A stretch of DNA of 64,000 nucleotides from Bostrychus sinensis (Eukaryota; Chordata; Actinopteri; Gobiiformes; Eleotridae): contig CM036245.1 of the NCBI GenBank assembly GCA_020698575.1, positions 12,547,479-12,611,478 on the forward strand, written 5' to 3'. Position 1 is the stretch's first letter. The number at the start of each line of letters is the position of its first letter. Positions 43,611 to 55,046 of the stretch are shown one piece after another. The notes beneath the pieces are model-generated. The model had not been told where the DNA came from, did not search any database, and saw only the letters and a program-made list of their open reading frames with translations. Both the position numbers and the translations under genes were made by a program.

Positions 43611-44481
43611 GGTTAAGGTATATACTTTATTGTCCCCATAGGGAAATTTGTTCTCTGCATTTGACCCATCCTTTACTCAGTGCTGCTGGGGCAACCAGTC
43701 AGGAGTACCTAGCTGGAGGATTAGCCTAGTGTACATGTTTTTAGCCTACCCAACCAGCCCCACTTACTTTCTTTTATAAAGCAGGACAGCAAAGTTTCTT
43801 TCCGGTCGATTTGGAACTGGCCTATCACAGACGTTTATCTGTGCTTCTTATGAATGCGTAAGCTAACCAAGGTAGCACGGCCAATATCGAGCTAATATTA
43901 TAACTTCTCTGACTTGATTAACAGTGTTTAGTGCTTTCCTTCATCACTTGTTGGTTCTGCTGAAGTCTGCGTTGTTGTTCAGTCCTCTGTTGGATTTTTT
44001 TCTTCATCATGTTGCCATTTTAACAACAGTAAAGTCCCGCAACAATAAAACAAACCGACTTTAACTCTTTGTACAACTGGCTTCTGCTGCTGTCCCCGTT
44101 CAGAAATAAGTACAGAGCTACTCATAATACTCCGTATTCTGGTGTTTTATGACAACAACAGCAAACCTCCTTGTTTGTTTGGGTCAGAGGTGCACTGCTT
44201 ACGTCCCGTCCTTCATTTCTCTGATTGGTTGCTTCGCCTGTGATTGTTCCACCCATAGAAATAAAATTTAAGCAAAAGGGATACCAGACTAACTTGGTAT
44301 AATGTAGGATAAGAGTTTGTCTGGCTGGGCAGGCTACATACTTTTGGTTGATGGGGAAAACCAAAGCCCCTGGAAAAAAAACAAAAACAACCCACAGAAC
44401 ATGTAAACTCCACACAGGAAAGCCCCACATGGTCTGGGACCTTCTTGCTGTGAGGTGAGAGTGCTAACCACTGTGCCACTG
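43611..44481 (-). mobile_element. tRNA-type SINE nested in copy E
   Basis: Read on the minus strand, the head at 44481 is GTGGCACAGTGGTTAGCAC (A-box-like), then GTGTGGAGTTTACATGTTC. The 3' end is CCCTATGGGGACAATAAAG..TATACCTTAACC at 43611-43660. It is flanked by TGGTTAA at 43604-43610 and 44482-44488. The body is split at 43742-44336. Confidence 0.7.
43742..44336. mobile_element. hAT-type MITE nested in the SINE
   Basis: 595 bp with ends TAGCCTACCCAACCAG and, inverted, TAGCCTGCCCAGCCAG. The flanks are CATGTTTT and CATACTTT (6 of 8 identical). The interior aligns along its length with the MITE at 11201-11756. Confidence 0.72.
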
Positions 44482-44718
44482 TGGTTAAATCACAGTTTAG
44501 GCCTGATTTAACTCTGATTTAGACCAGATTTTGTTGTTTAGCCCTTGTTTAGTCCTTTTTTTTTTTTTTTTTTTTCAAATGTTTTGGGTTAATCCCTATA
44601 TTAATTCTTTCAATATCGTCCTGGCTCATTTTAGTCCTGTAAAATGGTACTCAGACAGTGTATATTATAAATAAATATTATGAGGTGGTACTTAGTGTGA
44701 AAAGTTTGCGAACCACTG

Positions 44719-45654
44719 CTTTATGTCCCTATTAGCCAGCAATGCTCATATTCCTTCCATAAACTTGACAACCACTCCTAACACACAGCTTTATACGATG
44801 ACAAATCCCACAGCTTTTTATTTTTTTAATGACAAAGGATGACTAGAAGTGAGTGGAGGAGGTAGCTCTATCTCAATATGTGGGCAGTGTGAAGAGGACA
44901 GGGCTGAACGGTGAAAAACTAGCCGTAAAAGATAACGACAAGTGGCACAAGTGAGGCAGAGCGGACCAGATGTGGACGTTTTTTTAAGTCCTCATTAAGG
45001 TCATCATCTTACTATGAAAGACAAAATGAGCCGCAAACACTGTGCTTTTTCTTAATCTCATTGTAAGCAAGCCAATACAGCGGGCTTAGACAAAGTGGCT
45101 CAGTTTTATTGGCATGTCTCGCACAGCTCAATAATACAGGCAAATTGCTGTTTAATGTTTACTGCAGTGAAAAAGAGGTTCAGTTAATTACCAAATGAGA
45201 TTAAGGTTTTAGACAAGACGACGAAGAGGCAAAGAATGAAAGGATATACAAGAGTGAGGACACATTGTAGACTTATTTTTTATTTTTGTTTAAACTTTTT
45301 CCACTGACATTGATCTCTCTGATGTCTTCAGTAAGCTGCAAAGCAGGCAACAGGCTTTTTAGTTATCCGTCATAATAAAGTGGAATAATCATGGGTAATT
45401 TAATGATGTTTTAGTTTTTCAGGGAACATAAAGACAAATTGAATTCCTGAATATGCCTCTCATTTGTTTACATCTTTGTCTACTGATCTAAACAAACTAT
45501 ATATTGATAGTATGGTACTGTGTTCTTAGCTTTCATTACTCACCTATCTGAGTTTGTTACATTCACCTAAATATCATCCTCTTCAGAAATCTACTTTAAA
45601 TTTGGTTCTTGAAGAGGAATGTAACTTTTTTTAAATCTTAAATCTTGCTCACCC
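44719..45654. other. No repeat family recognised
   Basis: The segment at 44825-44900 (GATGACTAGAAGTGAGTGGAGG...CTATCTCAATATGTGGG) resembles 42920-43010. No exon. Confidence 0.35.
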
Positions 45655-45885
45655 CTAGAACAGCATTGCACATTTCACAACCTTTAAAAACATTATTTGA
45701 CTAAAAGAAAATGTTTTCTACTGCCATTAAGAAACACGTGAAGAGACCAGCAGAGAGCAGTAGCTCCAATGTAATCATTTGAACAGAAATGGTGAAAAAA
45801 GCTGTTTACTTCCTAAGCTTTTTGTATGATGCCATTTTACTATGAAATAAAAATTAGCTAGGAATCAGTGGAAACAGAGCTGTAC
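45655..45885 (+). repeat. Unclassified dispersed repeat, copy 3
   Basis: CACCCCTAGAACAGCATTGCAC, TTTGACTAAAAGAAAATG, AAGAGACCAGCAGAGAGCAG and CTTTTTGTATGATGCCATTTTACTA are in the shared order, ending near GGAATCAGTGG as in copy 1. Confidence 0.6.
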
Positions 45886-47440
45886 ACCATTTTTTTGGAT
45901 GAACGACTGTGGTGGAAAAAGTATTCAGCTTCATTATTTAAGTAAAAGTGCAAATAGAGTCTAATACAAATAAAAGTTACTCAAATTAGTGCAGTAAAAA
46001 AAATAAAAAATAGGTGAAATTTCTGCTACATTCAAGTCACAATTAACTCCAAAATACTTTTCATACCTTCTTAAAGACACTCTAAAGACAGATGGCAAAC
46101 TTATTTTAGTCTAATCCACATTTGACCATTTTGACCATTTGTGTGGCAGTACAGTTATATGTATATTATTGAGTTAGAAGTTCATTCATGTAAACGACTT
46201 GTTGTTTCTCTGATTGGATAAAACAGACGTCTACTCACAGTTGGTTCGTCCAATCTTTCCCACATCCATGAATAACAACATGCCTGACAATTTATTTCAG
46301 TGGTTCAGTTCAAAAAGTGAACACAGAAGCATCAAGCCACCAGAATATCTGATGTATGTGATGCCTATTATTTCACAATAACGTCAATACATCCTAATAG
46401 CCCCTGTCACAAAGAAAAGTCCCAGGCTGAGGTCCAGTGCAGTGACTCATGACTCCATCTTTGGGTAAAGAATGGTATTACACACATCATCTCTGTAATG
46501 AAATACACGTCACTTCTGGCTCACTGCAGAAATTATACTTCATTTTACAAACATTATAGTCCCTAAAGTGGCATATATCAGTTATAAAGATATAGATAAA
46601 GTCCATGAATATAGTCCTTGCCACAAAACACAACTATTTAATGAGCTGCCAGATGTGTGTCTCTGTGTGAGTGTATTTGTGCATGAGTCGATGCTCTGTC
46701 CCCTCGGTGGCACTTTGATAGTGACAATTTATCGCCCTAAGTCTCAAAGTGAATATTAATAGATTTATAACTCGAGAGACTTCACAATCCATCTCAACTA
46801 GAAAGGAGAAACAGATCTAATCTGTCAAAAGAATAGAGAGAGCCAGTGTTGGGAGGAAAAAAAGCAGAGATAGGATTTTGTAGAGAACTGGATGTGTACA
46901 AACTATTAGTCAAGATATTGTGTTACTTTGTGGACGGCCATGAAAGCATCTATCATATTTACTTCTTAGCAAGCAAACATTTTCCCTTAAAAAAACATCA
47001 AAGGCCTAGAAAGTGCAGAAGATGAGATTTTACTGGCTATTTTGTCGGTGGCAAATTCTTTGGTCATGCTTCTGCGAGTGTCCCGGGCACTTTTCATGGC
47101 GTTACAATCCACTGAAGTCCTTGTGAGTTTTTTTGGTCCACTGATAGCGCTCCGCTAACTGTCCAAAACGGTAACAGCTGTTTATTCTGCATAGCCTCTA
47201 ACTATCGGCTCTAATTGGGAGTTTGTTTTGGTCGCACAGCCAATGGGGATGTTGTGACTGACTCCCGCTACAGATCTGCCCATTTTCTGTTGGCTCCTGT
47301 GCCCAGAGAGGACTGTGGCCATATGTGTGTGTGTGTCTGTGTATGGGACTGGCACATATGAAGGGCTGCAGACTGTCCTAGTGTGTGGACAGTGTTCTTG
47401 TGATGCTGTTGTCTGTGAGTGCTCAAATAAAACTGATATA
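45886..47440. other. Low-copy segment with AAGTA-rich piece
   Basis: 45905-46000 belongs to the AAGTACTTTTACTT-type repeat seen near 53300, 56500, 60350 and 63700. The rest shows no repeat or exon. A (GT)n tract is at about 47325-47340. Confidence 0.35.
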
Positions 47441-47442
47441 CA

Positions 47443-47518
47443 TTGATCAGGCATAACATTATGACCTCTGAATAACACAGATTTTCTCTTCATCAAGACA
47501 TGGTTAGTGGTATTTGGG
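47443..47518 (+). mobile_element. Tc1-like 5' end, short
   Basis: GATCAGGCATAACATTATGACC with AATAACACAGATT and TTCATCAAGACATGGTTAGTGG matches the left end at 8531. Nothing of the transposase follows. Confidence 0.7.
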
Positions 47519-48045
47519 GGTGAAAAAACTATATTCAACCTCCCCACCAGCACAGAATCACTGGGGCAAAACTACTCTGGGCAAATCTATCTAGGACTGT
47601 ATCACTGTTAAACATGCGTGCAACATAAATGACTCAAGAAAAAACCCTCTGCAGAGAGTGTGAAACCTTGCTTGCTAAAACTTTGTTCATATGTGAATGT
47701 GACACACACTCAGAGATACTTGTTGGCCAGCAGGATATCCTCCAGGATAGAAAACTGAGTGGATTGCTTTCATGCAAGAAGCCACAGCAGTTGAAGTGAG
47801 GACAGAGTTCAGAGGTTAACGCTCGTGTAAAACAGTCTTTTAATACAAACACTGGTCATACTGCTGGTCGTGTCTGAAAATCTTACTCAAGGTCTCAGGC
47901 AGGGTCTTCTCTGCTTACGGTTTGATCTGTCCTTGGTCAGTGCTGCTCTTGACAAATTGGGCTTTAGTGGTACGCCTGGTTTGGGCCCGTCTTTGATATT
48001 TTACAACAAATTTAGTGATGAAAATGATGGCAACTTCTTTTTAAT
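47519..48045. other. No feature recognised
   Basis: The piece at 47950-48000 (TTGGGCTTTAGTGG..CGTCTTTGATATTTTA) resembles 39535-39595. Otherwise low-copy. Confidence 0.35.
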
Positions 48046-48265
48046 AGTTTCCACCAAGTACCGACTCAGGAAATATTTTGCTTTCAATGTACCATCTAAA
48101 ATTAGACAAAACCAGGTCTAAACCAGGACTAAATTAAGACTAAACAAAGAATAAACCAGGACAAAACCAAATCTTAATCAGGACAAAACCAGGACTAAAG
48201 CAGCACTAATTCATGACTTGAACTGCAAAAGACTCCTGCGTGCCACCAAAAGAAGCTCACACCAC
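48046..48265 (-). mobile_element. hAT/Charlie-like element (copy F), partial
   Basis: CCACCAAGTACCGACTCAGGAAATA is followed by reverse-orientation units AGGACTAAA/AGGACAAAACC and then CAAAAGACTCCTGCGTGCCACC. Both termini are missing. Confidence 0.6.
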
Positions 48266-48724
48266 TACTGTTAAATTATCCAAAATGTTCCTGGAGGAGT
48301 TTCCCAGCAGGATTCACGAAACAAGTATGACGTTGGTGCTGGTGTGAAAAGCTGCCACTTTGAGTCTTCTCAGAGAAAGGAGTGTAACCAGAGCGTGCCA
48401 GAGCTCTTTACATCCCATTAGCAGTCTTTAATGGGGAATCTGATTGATTGAAGGTTGTTGGAAGGATAATGCTCTTTCTAAACCATGCCTCCTGCTCCGT
48501 CTTTAAAGAAATCCAATATTTTTCTGGCCTTCTAAAAGCATGAATAAAACACAATTGGTTTTGGCTGAGCTGTGTGCCAGTGTTTTAAGTGAACGGATGG
48601 AGAGGACAGGGAATGACAGATGAGACGAACAGCAACGAGGGAAAATATCTCTCAAAATAACAACTGTTTTGTTTTGTCTGGAAAAGCAACAAGAAGACAA
48701 TATGAATCACAGTGAAGCATGTGC
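48266..48724. other. No feature recognised
   Basis: Low-copy sequence, no exon seen. Confidence 0.4.
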
Positions 48725-49020
48725 AAGCAAGTCCGAATCTGTGGTCACTGGTCTGAGTCAAGTCCAAGTTGAGTCTATAGCTTGAAGTTGAACTTGAAGC
48801 TGGAGTCCAAATCACAGAATAAAAGTCAAACCTTGTGTCATCTTGAGTTGTGGTGTGAGTCTGAGTCAAGTCAAAATGAACTAAAGGTAAGTCCAAGTCC
48901 AGGTTGTGTCATAAAATCATGGTTCAAGACTGACATCGATATAAACCTATTCAAGTTGAGTCAAAAATCCTGGTCTGTGGGAAGAGAAGAGTCAAAGTCT
49001 GAGTCTGAATCACATCAATG
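48725..49020 (+). repeat. GAGTC/AAGTC-rich dispersed repeat, copy 2
   Basis: GAGTCAAGTCCAAGTTGAGTC and related irregular words, like 36055-36180. Confidence 0.6.
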
Positions 49021-49362
49021 AGAAATGTTGGACATTTTTACCAGTGTGAGAAGAGGCTGATGTCATATGTAAATGGTAAATGGTATGTAAATGGTTTCAG
49101 CAAAATTGTATACCAATGTACACAGTGCATGATGGTAAGTACCTCTCAAAAGGTTACTTTCAAACAAACTCTGAGTAAATCATGAAAAATCAAGTCTGCA
49201 AACACAAAAACATTAGATGTACAAAAATGTGAGAGCAGAAAGCAACATGGCCTGTGTTAAAAACTGACCCCGTGTTTTATGGTCCTGGTCCTATACAGCT
49301 GAATAAAAGCTGAAAACCCAAGAATAGTTCAGAAGTTGTGCAACAGTTTTATACTTCCTTGT
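49021..49362. other. No feature recognised
   Basis: Contains a short TGGTAAATGGTATGTAAATGG internal duplication at about 49070-49095. Confidence 0.35.
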
Positions 49363-49800
49363 ATCCATCCATCTTCTTCCGCTTATCCAGGACCGTGTTG
49401 TGGGGGCAGCTGTCTAGGCAGAGATGCCCAGACTGTCCTCTCCAGAGACACTTCCTCCAGCTCTACCAGGGAAATCCTAAGATGTTCCCAGGCCAGCTGA
49501 AAGACATAGTCCCTCTAGCCACCTTAGGTCTTAGGTCTTCCCCAGGGCCTCCTCCCAGTGGGACATGTAACACCTCCGCCGGGAGGCGTTCAAGCCGCCT
49601 TGATTTGGAGGAGCAGCGGTTCTACTCTGAGCTCCTCCCAAATGACCAAGCTCCTCCCTGTCTCTAAGGGAGCACCCAGCCATCCTGCGGAGGAAATTAA
49701 TTTTGCCCGCTTGTATCCAGGTGTAGCACAGGTGAGAGTAGGAGCATAGATCAACCAATATACAAGAGGTCACCAATCCACTTGTCAATCTTATGCTCTA
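49363..49800 (-). mobile_element. RTE-type LINE 3' end, decayed
   Basis: GATGGATAC tail at 49363-49374 (reverse), then the same 3' sequence as 27456-27830 with frame breaks and a TTAGGTC duplication near 49525. Confidence 0.8.
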
Positions 49801-50815
49801 CAACAGGGGTCAACAACCCCTTGCCCCATGTTAACTTTTATTGATAGGATTTAACCCAGTGGAACTGTCAGTGAACAGTAAGCCCCTATTTGTAAGCATA
49901 CAGCTCTCTGTCATGGTTTCATGGTTTTAGTTTCCTCCAGCCAATAAATAGCAAGCATTCTATCATGCAACCACCTTCTGTCATGGTTATCTTTGCCTCT
50001 ATCCAATAAGTATCACGCATTTTATATATTTTATTCATTTTTAAGGTATTTATTTATTGATCTATATATTTTGTATACAGAATTGAACATGCTAATATAT
50101 CACCTGGTGGTTCAAAAATAACTTGGCCTGCAATAAAACTTGCTGATCCCTGTGCTACGATTTATTTTTACTTCTTTAAATGTCCAGGAATATTGTAGCA
50201 GTGGTGTGGTATTATTGCTGTACATTAGAGAAAAAATGGATCTCATCAGTGGGAAGAAGTAGTCAGACATTCACAAGATGACATTGGTCTATTTACTAAT
50301 AATGTTCTTAAGTTTTTAGCACAGAGACCTTTAGATTATAATTATGTACAAACAGCCTGGAGCCGTGATGTCCTCATATACTTACTGCCTCCCTCCAAGC
50401 CACTGGTAATCTCCCCTCCACGGTTCATTTAGTCCGACTGAGCCCGATACGAAGTGCGAGAGTATAAATTCACCTCCTAAATTGCTTTACCATATGAATT
50501 TGCAAATTATTAATATAGGAGAGCATTTTCGTATGACTTATCAAGAAAATGGTGAAGTTTGAGTTCATAGAAGTGATGAGAAGTGATCTGAGCTGAGAGG
50601 CTGGGTGTTGAGATTAGGGAGGTGTTGTTGTAAGTGGAAAGATTTGTATTAAATGAGTAATGAATCTATACCCGCATCTGTCACAGAGAAAATTACTGGG
50701 TGAAGCTGTTGTAGGCAAATGTGTTAAAGTTTATTTTGTGACTCTGCAGTAATAAGGCAGACTGAGGTTAGCCCTTTGCATCTAAGGGAAAATAATTATT
50801 CAATAATTCAGCAGC
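49801..50815. other. Low-copy segment; candidate island 50340-50560
   Basis: No repeat is recognised. 50340-50560 has balanced composition and the POU-like word ATTTGCAAAT at about 50500. No exon. Confidence 0.3.
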
Positions 50816-51690
50816 ATCACAGAAGTCATGTCTGAAAAAAATGAGACCTGATCTGGGCTTTGGCAGACGGGGAACTAGAGAACAGGCTTAATTTTTTGGA
50901 CCAATCACAAGCTTAGAAAGGTAGAGCCTTTAGTGACCAAGCTCCTGTTTTATGGAATCAGCTTCCAGCTCATGTTAGAGAGGCAGACACAGTCTCTACA
51001 TTTAAGGTTAGGCTTAAAACGTTCCTCTTCAAGAAAGCTTATGGTCAGGCCAGTTAGGAACAGGGTTAACTCCACAGCTGAAGATAGGCTGCTCTAGGAG
51101 CTAGAAGCTGGAGGAAGTATGGTGCACTAAGCCTCTGTCCTCTGGTTTCATCTGCTGCTCCTCTTCTATCACTGTCATTAATATTATCAAATATTCTATA
51201 TCTTCAATCAGTTCCTTGCTATTCACAAGTTGTCCCTCTCTCCCGCTCCCCTCTGGGGGAGTGGGGACTGTTTCAGATGCCTGGCTGCCGGCAGATGTCC
51301 CAGTGATGATTCGATCTTAGCTGACCCCATCTGTGCTCCTGTCCCGACCTGTGGGCCCTCAACCTCACCTGTAAGGATTTCCCGGATCTACCTCAACCCA
51401 CTCGCCTGTCTGGATGAGGCCCCTGCTGCATCCTGGATTTCCTGGACCTATCTCGCCCCACTCACCTGTCTGGATGAGGCCCCTGCTGCATCGTGGATTT
51501 CCCGGACCTATCTCGCCCACTCACCTGTGTGGATGAGGCCACCTGCTGCATCCTCTGGACTTCCTCAACCTACCTCACCCCACTCCCTGGATGAATCCTT
51601 ACAGAGCTGATCTATGATCCTATAGATGTCAACTAACAGTCCAAGACGCATTGCCTGTCCGTCCTGGGAGAGTTTTTTTTCTCCTTTAAC
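50816..51690 (+). mobile_element. L2/CR1-like LINE 3' end with 60-bp repeats
   Basis: The ORF end at 50926-51057 reads W-N-Q-L-P-A-H-V-R-E-A-D-T-V, then F-K-V-R-L-K-T-F-L-F-K-K-A-Y, and a TAG. This is the classic LINE C-terminus. The roughly 600-bp 3' UTR contains three to four tandem units of about 60 bp (51376-51600). The start near 50816 shares sequence with 57566-57640, so the true 5' limit is unsure. Confidence 0.78.
51375..51600 (+). repeat. 60-bp tandem repeat in LINE 3' UTR
   Basis: Units start GATTTCC.GGA.CTA and contain GGATGAGGCCCCTGCTGCAT. One is shortened. By chance they stay open for 20-residue repeats in one frame. Confidence 0.85.
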
Positions 51691-51789
51691 TTTTCTTTCC
51701 TCAAGAAATCTGGTATTGGGCCTTTAAAGATATATTTTACACCTTTTTGCCTTATTAAATCAGACAGGATGTGCAGAAGAGTTACAAAG

Positions 51790-51872
51790 TTATTTGCTTG
51801 AGGCGAGAATAGAAGCCAGGTCACCCTAATTCAGTGATATATGTGCTCTACCAGGTGAGTCAGGTAGTTTAA
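51790..51872 (-). mobile_element. tRNA-like SINE head
   Basis: The minus strand gives CACCTGGTAGAGCAC (A box) and GGCTTCTATTCTCG (decayed B box). Confidence 0.4.
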
Positions 51873-52194
51873 TTCTTAACTCATCCTACTCAGAGTTTTC
51901 TGTTTCAGAAAGTAGGTTAACCAGAGGAGGCAGCTATTTTTGAGGAAAAGGAAGTCACGGAGAGGTTTTATTCAGGTTTATCATTAAAAAAGTGATGTAA
52001 GACACAGGTTATGGTTTAATGAATAATTGGTAGGATACAAATAAAATACCATACTATATTAGTAATTGTATAGTAGGTTACAGTAAACATAAAAAGTACT
52101 CACATTTTTATACAAATCTCTATTTTTTTCTTTCTACATTTACATCAAAGTCATTTTGCACACTGCCATATTAATTTTTATGGCTAATCAAATG

Positions 52195-52430
52195 GTCATA
52201 TTTTTATGTAGCACCTTTCCACTTCTATGGGAATGCAAAGCACTTTTACATCTATTCACTATTGACTCATTCACACTCACAAATTCATACATTTATACAC
52301 CACTGTACACAGACACTGGAGAACACAACGAGAGTATGCAACTGTGGGAGTGGGGATTGAACTGCCAACCTTTGGGTTAGTTGGATTAGTGAGAGAGCGT
52401 CTCTACCAACTGAGCTACTACTGCCCATTA
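52195..52430 (-). mobile_element. tRNA-derived SINE
   Basis: The minus-strand head reads GTAGCTCAGTTGGTAGAGAC, with GGTTGGCAGTTCAATCCCC further in. The body contains GAATGAGTCAATAGTG. The distal end, TAGCACCTTTCCA...GCAAAGCACTTTTAC, is LINE-like. A tRNA gene is excluded by the non-folding body. Confidence 0.7.
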
Positions 52431-53279
52431 ATCAACATAATATTCTAAAGACATTGTAACTTGACAAGTTTTTGAAAATTTAACAAGTTAATAAGGCTGC
52501 AACATAATCTATTTTTATTACTTCAAAATTTTTGTTTATAACATTTTTTTTGATTAAATTAGGTTGTAAACAATGAATATATGAAAAGTTAAATCATGAC
52601 CCTTTAAACTCTTTCCCTCTTTTCAGGGTTAACATACTCTGAGTTTGGACTAAACCCGCCTTTTGAAACAGAGCCATTGTTTAGAGGTTTACGTGGAAAC
52701 TGTTTATTGTACCAAGACACTGATCCTATCTCGCAATGGCAAAAAAAAAAAAAACTGAACCTGACATTTAACTTGAAGATTGTCTGGTTCAGGGGTAAAT
52801 GCACTTTCCTTTAAGCCACAAACCCCTTATATCTCAACGGTACAACGGTAAAGAATCTTCTAAAACTAATCACCAAAGTGGAGTAAAGGACAGTTTCTAC
52901 ATTGTCCCTCTAATAATTCACAATTAAATGATGCTTTGGTTTTCTTGCTTTCCCATATCCCTGCATTGATGGGGCCGGGTGTCGTCATCATTTGGCCCTG
53001 GCCTCTCTCTCCCCCCCTGCCAGTCAAAAGAGAGCTGCTTAGTCACTTATGATGTCATATTAGCAGCACTGATTGATTCGGAGCTGTATAGATGCTGTAA
53101 TCGTTCCCAGGAATAAATCTCTAAAGTGACTCTATTAATTAAGCCGCAGCACAGAGTGACTCAGCTCCTGGTTAACGGCCAGGCAGCTCAACCCCAACGA
53201 ATGAAACGTTTGATTTGTGTCACTGTGGGGCAGGTGACACATCTGCAGAAGTTGGGGGGAGGGGTACGAGTGTGAGCAG
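52431..53279. other. Low-copy segment; candidate island 52920-53240
   Basis: 52920-53240 has balanced composition with a TGACTCAGC (MARE/AP-1-like) word at about 53158, TTAATTAAGC and TGATGTCAT words, and no open exon. It is the best-looking regulatory candidate in the window, but this is inference only. Confidence 0.35.
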
Positions 53280-53760
53280 AGGCGGCAAGTAACTAGGTAC
53301 TTTTACTGCAGCAATTTACTTGAAGAAAAAAGTAATTTCTGAGCACATTTTCTATAAACTTTGTACTGACAATACCCCATAAGTCTTTAAAGGAGTCAAA
53401 GTGTGGCTTTCACCTTGGTGGGAATGTGGGTGGTGCATGCTTTACAACCAGAAGGTCCAGAGTTTGAGTCTAGGTCCAGTTATAGAAGTATAAAAGTACT
53501 TTATTAAGAAGAAGTACTTTATTGTCCCTGTAGAGGAAATTGTGACAGGAAGGGTATCCGGCTTAAAAGCCTAACAAATCACTGTACAACTGGTTTGCTG
53601 TGGCAACCTGGAATAAGAAAGAGAGAAGCCAAAAGATTAAAAAAAAAATCTAAACTTAACATTTTTGTAGTAATAAGTAGTAGTAAGTAATACATTCTTT
53701 AGTACTTTTACTACTACTTGAGTCCTTTTATTTTGAAGTAACATACTGTACCTAGCTATA
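53280..53760. repeat. AAGTACTTTTACT-type repeat pieces
   Basis: GGCAAGTAACTAGGTACTTTTACTGC at 53285 and TTAGTACTTTTACTACTACTTGAGT at about 53700 belong to a common fish repeat. Between them are a tRNA-like piece (53425-53475) and a short TACTTTATTGTCCCTGTAG fragment (53508). Confidence 0.5.
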
Positions 53761-53775
53761 GCCAAAATACTAGGT

Positions 53776-53860
53776 CAGTGATTCTCAAACTTGTCCCACC
53801 AAGTACCAGCTCAGAAAATATTTGACTTTCTTAGTACCATCTTTAAAGGTACTATAAGAA
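53776..53860 (-). mobile_element. hAT/Charlie-like element end (copy G)
   Basis: CAGTGATTCTCAAACTTGTCCC followed by CCAAGTACCAGCTCAGAAAATA. The rest is missing, or is the piece at 54940-55046. Confidence 0.6.
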
Positions 53861-54939
53861 GTATATGTGCTCCTACTGGTGTGAACGGGTACTGCAGTCT
53901 AAATCAAAACAATGGTCAGTGGGTTTCCAGTATTTCTGCTTTTCTGATTGGATGATTAGCAATGCAGGGTTTTAGACCAAAACAAAAAAATGAAAACATA
54001 AAAAACTTGGACATTACATTAAATATTATATTCAATATCAGTATTATTCATAGCATCTTTAATCCTCTGCGACCTGATCCGTCACTGGCGACTGCTGAGG
54101 ACATGTTTTATTAAAATTTAAATATATCTATAACCATCAGCAGTAGTTACTTTTACATTTTTTCTCCAGTTCAAGCTAACACTAGTGATGTTCAAATTCT
54201 GATTTCGATATCTTTGTAGCTTTTCTAGAGGTTATTTTATGGTTTTCAGAGTTTAGTGTCTTTTGGAGACATTTTTCAAGTTGAGCGCCACCTAGAGGAT
54301 GGACCCACATTTTGCACATTGCTGATAAAAAAATGAGATGTCTTTTTAGTACATATGATGTAAAAACTTCCACCTACAGCGTTCTACTTTGTTATAGCGC
54401 TTTTCAAGAGTTTATATTTTTATCAATAGTTATTTAATTTAACAAAAATCTGATTCATATTTGTTTTCTTTTGTATTTTTCAATCTAAAACAATTATTTA
54501 CCTCCAAGACGCCTGGCACTTTTTGGAAATAAATGTATGTAGAATGCAAATAGTTATACCTTCTGTGTTCTTATTTGATATTGCATTTAACATATGCATC
54601 TAGGTACACCTACTGTATTTTATTCATCAAAAGGTTTGTAAACATTTACTTTTGTGATTTTCAATAAGAGAGCTTTTGTTTTACATTTTTCATGTTCGTT
54701 TTACTTTTGCCTTTTTGGAAAGTTACGTAGTTTTGTTTCCTCAACTGACATACACACAGACTTAAACTTGAACTGAAAAAAAAAAAAGGTATAAATAGCA
54801 TCTCTGTGAATCACTGTAGTGACATTTTATAGCACTATTTAAAAAAAAACAAGTCTATGCAAGAATAATTTACCAAATATGGCTTAGGGTACAAACTAAA
54901 ATGGAGAGAAATAGGTATTAACACAGAAACATGCATTAC
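53861..54939. other. No feature recognised
   Basis: AT-rich, poly-A near 54776-54787. No exon. Confidence 0.4.
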
Positions 54940-55046
54940 TTAATAAGGACAAAACAGGGACTACACCAGGTCTAAAACTCCTGAGTACCATCAGAAGAAA
55001 CCTACGTACCACCTGTGGTTCCTGTACCACAGGTTGAGAACCACGG
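54940..55046 (-). mobile_element. hAT/Charlie-like element end (copy G')
   Basis: AGGACAAAACAGGGACTACACC units, then CACCTGTGGTTCCTGTACCAC and the terminus AGGTTGAGAACCACGG. Together with 53776 it may be one copy split by about 1.1 kb. Confidence 0.6.

Larger units (their letters stand above)
43471..44718 (+). mobile_element. hAT/Charlie-like element with minisatellite (copy E)
   Basis: The head block GGTGGAACGCAGACCTCTTCTAGTGGTG lacks the terminal CAGTGGTTCTC. Minisatellite units are at 43510-43605 and 44489-44560. The right end GTGAAAAGTTTGCGAACCACTG is present. It is interrupted by a SINE (43611-44481), which is itself interrupted by a MITE. Confidence 0.7.

Noticed and set aside
51230..51610. 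A 126-codon frame with 20-residue repeats as a protein gene
   Set aside because: It lies in the 3' UTR of an L2-like LINE and the repeat is a 60-bp tandem duplication.
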